Assembly: GCA_040380855.1 (NCBI GenBank) | Contig: JBEIIG010000006.1 | Location: 1-64,000, forward strand | Length of the DNA: 64,000 nt | Source: VFMC01 sp040380855 | GTDB taxonomy: Bacteria; Actinomycetota; Acidimicrobiia; Acidimicrobiales; Ilumatobacteraceae | Reading direction: 5' to 3' | The notes under the pieces: generated by a model | Told to the model about the DNA's origin: nothing | Seen by the model: only the letters and a program-made list of their open reading frames with translations | Databases searched by the model: none | Part shown: piece by piece, positions 57,522-64,000 of the stretch | Position numbering within the stretch: position 1 is the first letter of the stretch | Layout of the letters: each line of letters begins with the position of its first letter | Program-made: the position numbers and the translations under genes

Positions 57522-58328
57522 AGTGAAACCGTGTTGTTCACACCGGAGGACAACCTCCCTGCCGAGGTACGTCAACAGTTGACGCACCAACTGCTCGAAC
57601 AACACGGCTTCGTGCGGGTACGCGATCTGTCGGAACGCTTCGGCATCAGCACGGTGACCGCGCGGAACGACCTGCAAGCCCTCGAGGAACGCCACCTCGC
57701 CCACCGTGTGCACGGTGGCGCCATGCCGATCAATGCGGCGCGCGGCGAACGGCCCTTCGAAGAGGTGGCAGCCGAACGCACGGGCGAGAAGTCGGCGATC
57801 GCGCGCACTGCAGCGGCGCTGGTCTCCGACGGCGAGTCGATCCTCATCGACGTGGGCACCACCGCCGCCGCACTGGCCCGCGCCCTGGTGGCCCGCACCG
57901 ACCTGGTCGACCTCACCGTCATCACCAACGGCATCCGCATCGCACTCGACCTCGAAGCCGCCCACCCGCGGTTCTCGATCGTCGTCACGGGCGGCACGCT
58001 GCGGCCCAAGCAGCACTCGCTCGTCGACCCACTCGCCGGCACGATGCTGCACTCACTGCAGGCCGACACGGTGTTCCTGGGCTGCAACGGCATCGACGCC
58101 GACGCCGGGGTGAGCAACATCAACCTGCCCGAGGCCGATATCAAGCGCGCCATGATCGGTGCCGCAAGGCGCTGTGTGGTGCTGGCCGACAGCACGAAAC
58201 TGGGTGTCCGCACGCTGGCACCCGTCTGTCCGATCGATGCCGTCGATGTCCTCATCACCGACGCCCACGCTGACGAGGCCCACCTCGGCGCGTTGCGTTC
58301 GCGAGGCGTCGACGTCATCGTCTGCTGA
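57519..58328 (+). CDS. DeoR-family transcriptional repressor
   Basis: 269 residues. The N-terminal helix-turn-helix is FVRVRDLSERFGISTVTARN followed by DLQALEERHLAHRVHGGA, a textbook DeoR signature. The C-terminal sensor domain has ILIDVGTTAAALARAL, VVTGGTLRP, FLGCNGIDADAGVSN and ADSTKLG, which binds a sugar phosphate. It likely represses the flanking alpha-galactosidase and ABC transporter genes until their inducer appears. Start GTG 57519; GTG 57531 is also possible. Confidence 0.92.
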   Translation: MSETVLFTPEDNLPAEVRQQLTHQLLEQHGFVRVRDLSERFGISTVTARNDLQALEERHLAHRVHGGAMPINAARGERPFEEVAAERTGEKSAIARTAAALVSDGESILIDVGTTAAALARALVARTDLVDLTVITNGIRIALDLEAAHPRFSIVVTGGTLRPKQHSLVDPLAGTMLHSLQADTVFLGCNGIDADAGVSNINLPEADIKRAMIGAARRCVVLADSTKLGVRTLAPVCPIDAVDVLITDAHADEAHLGALRSRGVDVIVC

Positions 58329-58444
58329 CCTCCGGGTCGGCCATGAGTTCGTCCGGGCCACGGCCCGGCCGGCACCGAGCCGCAGCCAGCGGACGGGGGA
58401 GAAACGGTTGCAGAACGCAACCTCGACAATGGGAGGACTACCCA

Positions 58445-59845
58445 GTGCAAGCACGCAGATGGGCAACCGCCGTCATTGCGCTGTCGCTGATCGCAGCGGC
58501 ATGCGGTGACGACGACACCAGCAGCGACACCACTGCTGCCGCGACCGAGACCACCGCAGCAGCCGAGACCACCGCCGCCGCGGTCGAGACCACCGCTGCG
58601 GCGGCCGAGACCACCGCCGCGCCCGAGGCAAGTGGTGTCGAGGTTCGCTGGCGTACGCGCCCCGACAACGACGCCGAAGCCGGCGTCTACAACTCGATCA
58701 GCGAGAGCATCGACGCGGCGAACGGCGATGCCGTGAGCCTGAAGTACGAGCCGGGCACCACCGAGGGCTCGCCCTACCAGGACCAGCTCGTCACCGAGAT
58801 CGGCAACGGTACGGCTCCCGACGTGTTCTGGATCCCCGGCACCGACATCGCCCGTTTCCAGAAGGAGGGCCTGATCCTCGACCTGGCCCCGCTGGCCTCG
58901 GCCGAGGGCTTCGACCTCTCCGAGTTCTATCCGGAGCCGATGTACCACCTCACCTACGACCCCGCAGCGGGTGCGCCCGGCGACAAGTTGTGGGGCCTGC
59001 CCCGCGACGTGTCGACGTTCGCGCTGTACCTGAACAACGACCTGATCGCTCAGGCCGGTGCCGACGACCCGCGTGCCCTCGCTGCTGCGGGTGAGTGGGA
59101 CTGGGCTGCCTTCCAGGACGTGGCCGAGAAGGTGACCGCCCTGGGCGGCGCCAACAAGGGCTTTGCCATGAGCAGCTGGTGGGCGAACTACGGCCTGTTC
59201 ATGAACGCTGCCGGTGGCGGCTTCTTCAACGACGACCGCACCGCCTGCGCCCTCGACACTCCCGAGTCGGTCGCCGGTATCACCCAGGTGAAGGCCATCT
59301 ACGACGCCGGTATCGCCGTTCCGTTCGGTGAAGACGGCGAGGCCCCGTGGAAGGCCGGCACCGTCGGCATGTTCGTGAACGGTCGCTGGGCCACCCCCGG
59401 CGCCCGCGCCGACGCCGGCTTCAACTGGGACGTCGTGCAGCTGCCTGTCGGCCCCGGTGGCACGCAGGGCAACTGGCTGTTCTGGGGCGCCTACGTGGTG
59501 AACGCCAACACCGAGCACCCGCAGGAAGCATGGGATCTCGTCAAGGCCCTCACCACCGCCGAGACCCAGGCCACGATCAGCGAGCTCGGCGCCAACATCC
59601 CGAGCCGCAAGAGCGACGCCGCCATCCAGGCGTTCCTCGGCTTCACGCCGCCCGAGAACAACCAGGCCTTCATCGACGGCCTGGCCGACTCGCCCACCGC
59701 AGAAGGCCCGCTGTGGGCCGGCGACTGGCCGAAGTTCGACGAGGCGATGAACGGTGCGGTGACCGCCGTGATCAACGGTGAGCGCACCATCGACGACTAC
59801 GCCGCAAAGATCTGCAGCGAGACCGCAGTCGCCTTCGGCGGCTGA
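58445..59845 (+). CDS. ABC transporter sugar-binding lipoprotein
   Basis: 466 residues from GTG 58445, with GGGAGG upstream. The signal ends SLIAAAC (Cys20 lipidated). A linker of repeated TTAAAE units (residues about 30-60) precedes an extracellular solute-binding protein domain of family 1: EGSPYQDQLVTEIGNGTAPDVFWIPG, LWGLPRDVSTFALYLNNDL, FAMSSWWANYGLFMNAAGG. It binds a sugar for the permeases downstream. A strong hairpin follows its stop and may keep its mRNA level above that of the permeases. Confidence 0.92.
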   Translation: MQARRWATAVIALSLIAAACGDDDTSSDTTAAATETTAAAETTAAAVETTAAAAETTAAPEASGVEVRWRTRPDNDAEAGVYNSISESIDAANGDAVSLKYEPGTTEGSPYQDQLVTEIGNGTAPDVFWIPGTDIARFQKEGLILDLAPLASAEGFDLSEFYPEPMYHLTYDPAAGAPGDKLWGLPRDVSTFALYLNNDLIAQAGADDPRALAAAGEWDWAAFQDVAEKVTALGGANKGFAMSSWWANYGLFMNAAGGGFFNDDRTACALDTPESVAGITQVKAIYDAGIAVPFGEDGEAPWKAGTVGMFVNGRWATPGARADAGFNWDVVQLPVGPGGTQGNWLFWGAYVVNANTEHPQEAWDLVKALTTAETQATISELGANIPSRKSDAAIQAFLGFTPPENNQAFIDGLADSPTAEGPLWAGDWPKFDEAMNGAVTAVINGERTIDDYAAKICSETAVAFGG

Positions 59846-59867
59846 TCGACCACATCGTTCCGGTCAT

Positions 59868-59909
59868 CGTGGCCGGGGCCGGGGGCACCTGCTCCCGGTC
59901 CCGGCCACG
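59868..59909. terminator. Strong intercistronic hairpin after the binding-protein gene
   Basis: A 16-base arm at 59868-59883 (CGTGGCCGGGGCCGGG) pairs with 59894-59909 with a single G-T pair, around a 10-base loop. It lies 22 bases after the binding-protein stop. It could act as partial terminator or 3' stabiliser. Confidence 0.6.
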
Positions 59910-59973
59910 CTTCGGTCAGGCGTGCCGACGTGCAAGGGTGTGCCTGTCCGTGTGCAGTGTGTGAGGGGGAATC

Positions 59974-61662
59974 GTGCGATCGTTTCGTCGGGCTCCGGGT
60001 GAGCACCGAGTGGACATGGCCCTGGGATTGAAACTGATCGCGGCATGGCACGTGCTCGGGGTCGGCGTGTGCCTCGCCGGGTTCGCATTGGCGAGCCGCT
60101 CGGGCGACGACGAGCTACCGATCGCGATCAGGGTGCTGCTGCGGGTCTTCTTCACGGCCGCGTTCGTCGCCAACATCTACGCCGCCGTGGGCGTGGCCAA
60201 GACCTGGCGGCGCGCTCGCACGGTGTCACTCGTCGTCGACTATCTCGTGTTCGTGGTCTCCGTCTCGGCGGCGCTCCACCAGTTCGGCTTCTTCACCGCC
60301 ATCGGCGATTTCGGTGAGGGGTTCAACAAAGCCTTCGTCCCGTTCCTCGTGGTCGCCGTCGGCCTGCTGTGGGTGCTCATCGCCCAGCAGTTGCTCGCCC
60401 GGAATCCAGCCGCCACCGGGCCCCGCGCGCTGCGCGCTGCCGGCAAGGTGCTCGCCGCGGTCGCGGGTGTCTGGTTCGTCGTCGTCGCCGACCCCTCGGG
60501 TGCGTTGTCGTCGATCGCTTCACAGATCACCCAACCGCTCACGCTGGGCACCCTCGCCGTGGCCCTGTGCGCAGGGGCGGCCTGCCGCTTCATGTGGGCC
60601 CGCCGTGTGGCCACCGCCTTCGGTACCACCACCGACGAGCAGCAGGTGCTCACCGGACTCGCGTTCTTGTCGCCCAACCTCATCGGCTTCCTGTTCTTCT
60701 TCGCCGGTCCGCTGCTGTTCTCGCTGATCGTCAGCTTCTACGAGTGGAAGACCACCGGCACGGGCCGCACGTTCGTCGGGCTCGACAACTACGTGCGTGC
60801 GTTCTCCTTCGACCTGTCGAACGCTCCAGCCGCGAATGCCGGCACCGAAGTGCTGAAACCGGGTTATCAGGTGCTGATGCACGCCGACTGGTTCGGCCAG
60901 CACTGGGTGCTCGGCGCCCGCGACGTCGAGTTCTGGACGTCGATGCGCAACATCGTCGTGTTCCTCCTCCTCGCCGTGCCCGCCTCGGTGCTGCCGGCCC
61001 TCGGCCTGTCGAGCATCCTCGCCTCGCGCCTGCCGGGCATGAAGGTGTTCCGGGCCATCTACTTCGTTCCGTCGGTGGCGGGCGTGATCGGCGTGTCGAT
61101 CATCTGGGGCCAGTTGTTCCAGAGCACGGTGGGCTGGATCAACTACCTCGTCCTGCGGGCCGGCGAGATCCTCCCCTTCGTCGACCCGCCTGCGGAGGGC
61201 CACCCGTGGCTCAGCAGCAACTCCACCGCGCTGTTGTCGATGGTGGTGGTGTTCGCCTGGATGAACTTCGGGTTCAACACCGTGCTCTACCTGGCCGGCC
61301 ATCAGAGCATCCCCAAAGAGTTGTACGAGGCCGCCGACATCGACGGCGCCAACACCTGGCAGGTGTTCCGACGCATCACCGTGCCCCAGTTGCGCAACAC
61401 CACGTTCTATGTGCTCATCACGACATCGATCCTGGCGCTGCAGTTGTTCGACATCGTGTGGATCCTGTCGACGCCCGAGCCCGGCGGCCCCGACAACGCC
61501 ACCACCACACCCGTGCTCGCGCTCTACGAAGAAGCGTTCCAGAACAACAACCAGGGCTACGCCTCAGCGCTGGCCTGGGTGCTGTTCCTGGTCATCTTCG
61601 GCTTCACGTTCTTCCAGTTCCGGCAACAACGCGATGAGGCGACGGCAGGAGGTATCTCATGA
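59974..61662 (+). CDS. MalF-type sugar ABC permease with extra N-terminal membrane domain
   Basis: 562 residues from GTG 59974 (GAGGGGG just upstream). Typical MalF-like permeases are about 300 residues; here the ordinary permease begins near residue 221 (TGLAFLSPNLIGFLFFFAGP). Its EAA loop is ELYEAADIDGANTWQVFRRI. The first 220 residues form about six additional hydrophobic helices with no similarity I recognise. There is also a roughly 30-residue insert after SLIVSFYEWK...NYVRAFSF. Its stop overlaps the next gene (ATGA). Confidence 0.88.
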   Translation: MRSFRRAPGEHRVDMALGLKLIAAWHVLGVGVCLAGFALASRSGDDELPIAIRVLLRVFFTAAFVANIYAAVGVAKTWRRARTVSLVVDYLVFVVSVSAALHQFGFFTAIGDFGEGFNKAFVPFLVVAVGLLWVLIAQQLLARNPAATGPRALRAAGKVLAAVAGVWFVVVADPSGALSSIASQITQPLTLGTLAVALCAGAACRFMWARRVATAFGTTTDEQQVLTGLAFLSPNLIGFLFFFAGPLLFSLIVSFYEWKTTGTGRTFVGLDNYVRAFSFDLSNAPAANAGTEVLKPGYQVLMHADWFGQHWVLGARDVEFWTSMRNIVVFLLLAVPASVLPALGLSSILASRLPGMKVFRAIYFVPSVAGVIGVSIIWGQLFQSTVGWINYLVLRAGEILPFVDPPAEGHPWLSSNSTALLSMVVVFAWMNFGFNTVLYLAGHQSIPKELYEAADIDGANTWQVFRRITVPQLRNTTFYVLITTSILALQLFDIVWILSTPEPGGPDNATTTPVLALYEEAFQNNNQGYASALAWVLFLVIFGFTFFQFRQQRDEATAGGIS

Positions 61663-62876
61663 GCGTGCGCCGCAGAGGACCGCGATCCACGATCGTCCGC
61701 ATCCTCACCTATGTGCTCCTGGTGGGGGTGGCAGCCGTCGTCATCTTCCCGTTCGTCGTCGCGTTGTCGACGTCGATGAAGCGCCCCGACGACATCTTCG
61801 CCTATCCCCCGTCGCTCGTCCCGGAACAACCGGTCACGGTGCCGGCGGCATCGCTCGGCCTCGAGGGCGACCCGCTGCCGGTGTACGAGTTCGCCGATCG
61901 CGCCGGACAGTACGCACTGGTCGAGACCGACGTGCCCCTCGCCGAGTTCCGCCCGCTCGACGACACCACCCGCACCATCACGCTGCCCGCCGACGCGGGC
62001 GACAAGACCGGTGCCACCGTGCAGGTCGAGATCGACGGCGCGCTCGAGGACAAGCCGGTGTTCGTCATCGAGGTCGACGGCAGCCAGATCGAGGCGTACC
62101 GCTCGCGCCTCACCGTCGGCGGCCTGTTCCAGGCGGTCGACAACCCCGGCGACACGGTGCTGAGCCTCGTGAACACGCCCACACCGGCACGCGAGTTCGG
62201 CCCCCGGCTCGAGAACTTCAGCGAGGTGGTCACCGAGAAGCAACTCGGCCGCTCGCTCACCAACACCCTGCTCGTCACCCTCGCCGTCGTGGGTGGGCAG
62301 ATCCTCACGTCGATCCTCGGTGGCTACGCGTTCGCCCGCATCCGGTTCACGAGTCGCTCGGCGCTGTTCCTGCTGTACCTCGGCTCGGTGATGATCCCGT
62401 TCGTGGTGCTCATCATCCCGCTGTTCCAGTTGATGCTGCAGTTGAACTGGCGCGACAACCTCGTGGCGCTGATCGTGCCCTTCGCCTTCTCGGCGTACGG
62501 CACGTTCCTCATGCGGCAGTTCTTCATCGGCATCCCCAACGAGATCGAGGAAGCGGCGCTCATCGACGGCGCCAGCCGCTCGCGCATCTTGTGGAAGGTG
62601 ATGGTGCCACTCGCCCGCCCGGCGATCGCCACGCTCGCGACGTTCGGGTTCCTCTATGCGTGGAACTCGTTCTTCTGGCCGCTCGTCATCATCAACTCGG
62701 GCAACCCCGAGAGCAAGGTGTTGTCGCTCACGTTGTCGACCCTCGGGGGCCGATCGAGCACCGACACCAACCTCGTGTTCGCCGGGGCGATCATCGCGAT
62801 GACGCCGCCGATCCTCGTGTTCCTGTTCGCCCAGCGCTACTTCGTCGAGAACTCCGCCTCGAGCGGCATGAAGTGA
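61659..62876 (+). CDS. MalG-type sugar ABC permease with periplasmic insertion
   Basis: 405 residues. TM1 (about 14-36) is followed by the usual FAYPPSLVPEQP, but then about 120 residues (60-182) of soluble beta-rich sequence are inserted before the normal continuation RLENFSEVV and the second membrane helix. The EAA loop is EEAALIDGASRSRILWKVMVP. Typical MalG-like proteins are near 280 residues. The insertion should face outside, where the sugar-binding lipoprotein docks. Coupled to the preceding permease by ATGA. Confidence 0.88.
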   Translation: MSVRRRGPRSTIVRILTYVLLVGVAAVVIFPFVVALSTSMKRPDDIFAYPPSLVPEQPVTVPAASLGLEGDPLPVYEFADRAGQYALVETDVPLAEFRPLDDTTRTITLPADAGDKTGATVQVEIDGALEDKPVFVIEVDGSQIEAYRSRLTVGGLFQAVDNPGDTVLSLVNTPTPAREFGPRLENFSEVVTEKQLGRSLTNTLLVTLAVVGGQILTSILGGYAFARIRFTSRSALFLLYLGSVMIPFVVLIIPLFQLMLQLNWRDNLVALIVPFAFSAYGTFLMRQFFIGIPNEIEEAALIDGASRSRILWKVMVPLARPAIATLATFGFLYAWNSFFWPLVIINSGNPESKVLSLTLSTLGGRSSTDTNLVFAGAIIAMTPPILVFLFAQRYFVENSASSGMK

Positions 62877-62889
62877 GAAAGCAGCACCC

Positions 62890-64000
62890 ATGGCCCGCGT
62901 GAACTTCACCAATGTCTCCAAGGTCTACGACAACGGTCCCCGAGCCGTCGACGACCTCACCCTCGAGATCGACGACGGCGAGTTCATGGTGCTCGTCGGG
63001 CCCTCGGGGTGCGGTAAGTCGACAGCACTGCGGATGATCGCCGGGCTCGAGGAGATCAGCACCGGCACCCTCACGATCGGCGAGCGAGTGGTGAACGATG
63101 TGCCGCCAGGCGACCGCGACATCGCCATGGTGTTCCAGAACTACGCGCTCTACCCGCACATGACCGTTCGCCAGAACATCGGCTTCGCCCTCGAAGTGGC
63201 CCGCGTGCCCAAGCGCGAGATCGCCGAACGGGTCGAGGCTGCAGCAGCGATGCTCGGCCTCAGCGAGTACCTCGAACGACTCCCCAAGTCGCTCTCGGGC
63301 GGGCAGCGCCAGCGCGTGGCGATGGGCCGCGCGATCGTCCGCTCACCCCAGGTGTTCTTGATGGACGAGCCGCTGTCGAACCTCGACGCGAAGCTGCGCG
63401 TCCAGATGCGCTCCGACATCATCCAGCTCCAGGCCCGGCTGGGCACCACCATGGTGTACGTCACCCACGACCAGGTGGAGGCGATGACGATGGGCCACCG
63501 GGTGGCCGTGATGCGCAAGGGCGTGCTGCAACAGGTGGCTCCGCCGCAAGAGCTGTACAACCGGCCGGCAAACCTGTTCGTGGCCGCCTTCATCGGTAGC
63601 CCGGCCATGAACCTCATCACCGCCGATGTCACCGTCGACGGCGATCGGGTGCACCTCGGCTTCGGCCACCATCACCTCGCCGTGCCGGCAGTAGCGCTCG
63701 AGCGCTATCCGGGCCTGCGCACCCGCGGTGGCAGCCAGGTGATCGCAGGTATCCGCCCCGAGCACTTCGCCATGGAGGGCGACGTCGAGGTTCCCGACGA
63801 CCAGATGGTCACCCTCACCACCCTGCTGGCCGAAGCGATGGGTGCCGAAGTGCACATCCACGCACTGCTCGACGTGGAGCCACCATCGATCGAAGGGCTC
63901 GACCCGGCGGCCGACGACGCCGATCATCTCACCGGAACCGGCACCAAGGTGATCGCCCGGGTCGACGGTGTCCACTCGGTGTCGATGGGTGAAGAGGTCC
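62890..64000 (+). CDS. Sugar ABC transporter ATPase (MalK/UgpC type), cut at window end
   Basis: The first 370 codons are visible; the C-terminus lies beyond the window. Walker A is GPSGCGKSTALRM, the Q-loop VFQNYALYPHM, signature LSGGQRQRVAMGR, Walker B FLMDEPLSNLDAKL, and the H-loop YVTHDQVEAMT. A regulatory TOBE region begins about residue 235 with AGIRPEHF. It energises the two permeases upstream, 13 bases away. This ATPase type is often shared among several sugar importers. Confidence 0.93.
   Translation, partial: MARVNFTNVSKVYDNGPRAVDDLTLEIDDGEFMVLVGPSGCGKSTALRMIAGLEEISTGTLTIGERVVNDVPPGDRDIAMVFQNYALYPHMTVRQNIGFALEVARVPKREIAERVEAAAAMLGLSEYLERLPKSLSGGQRQRVAMGRAIVRSPQVFLMDEPLSNLDAKLRVQMRSDIIQLQARLGTTMVYVTHDQVEAMTMGHRVAVMRKGVLQQVAPPQELYNRPANLFVAAFIGSPAMNLITADVTVDGDRVHLGFGHHHLAVPAVALERYPGLRTRGGSQVIAGIRPEHFAMEGDVEVPDDQMVTLTTLLAEAMGAEVHIHALLDVEPPSIEGLDPAADDADHLTGTGTKVIARVDGVHSVSMGEEV

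Overview
The window is high-GC DNA with dense, tightly packed genes, several GTG/TTG starts and frequent ATGA/GTGA overlaps. Its gene content is actinobacterial: two luciferase-like (LLM) F420-type oxidoreductases, a DUF222/13E12 HNH protein, a DUF6671 protein, a SCO6745-like protein, a DsbA-like protein resembling mycothiol-dependent nitroreductases, lipoproteins with Thr/Ala-rich linkers, and gatCAB. An Acidimicrobiia (Ilumatobacter-like) source is my best guess but is not proven. I see no rRNA, tRNA or CRISPR array. No gene-free gap exceeds 300 bases; the largest (22282-22518, 24959-25179, 1982-2189) are described in the entries. At least 15 genes have a TANNNT hexamer 6-9 bases before the start codon, as expected for leaderless mRNAs, and I used this to choose several starts.

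Layout. 1-7.8 kb: tail of an unknown gene, enoyl-CoA hydratase and LLM oxidoreductase, HNH protein, cysteine hydrolase, ABC-F ATPase, DUF2752 protein, SGNH lipoprotein, mscL. 7.9-21.4 kb: a degenerate flavin disulfide-reductase-like protein, a lipoprotein, MFS exporter, amidase, SDR, small membrane protein, alpha/beta hydrolase plus LLM, a PfkB kinase/phosphohexomutase pair, and an M1 aminopeptidase.

21,415-25,146 is the standout: a nested mobile island. An IS5-like element with 16-bp terminal inverted repeats and a TGA target duplication (the left copy is the aminopeptidase stop codon) carries its own DDE transposase. Inside it sits a second element (22287-23539), with IS21-like ends and a CTCAT duplication, which has no transposase and carries a hygromycin-phosphotransferase-like kinase gene. 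It also contains a TnpB gene with a possible omega RNA. Codon use in the transposase differs slightly from the host genes (more TTG and GTT).

25.2-47.7 kb: acyl-CoA ligase, thrH-like phosphatase, serine hydrolase, two small lipoproteins (SIMPL, fasciclin), threonine dehydratase behind a 38-bp palindrome, hrpA, a Baeyer-Villiger-type monooxygenase, PNPOx-like protein, GST-like/DsbA-like pair, phytanoyl-CoA dioxygenase, two uncharacterised proteins, glutathione peroxidase, an M20-type amidohydrolase, winged-helix regulator, isocitrate dehydrogenase with a translationally coupled unknown, and DUF6671. 47.7-54.4 kb (minus strand): a patatin-like membrane protein, gatC, gatA, gatB and a methyltransferase.

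54.5-64 kb is a sugar-use locus: phytanoyl-CoA dioxygenase and GH36 alpha-galactosidase on the minus strand, divergent from a DeoR-type repressor, a sugar-binding lipoprotein, two MalF/MalG-type permeases that both carry unusual extra domains, and a MalK/UgpC-type ATPase cut by the window edge. Together these would sense, import and hydrolyse an alpha-galactoside-type sugar.
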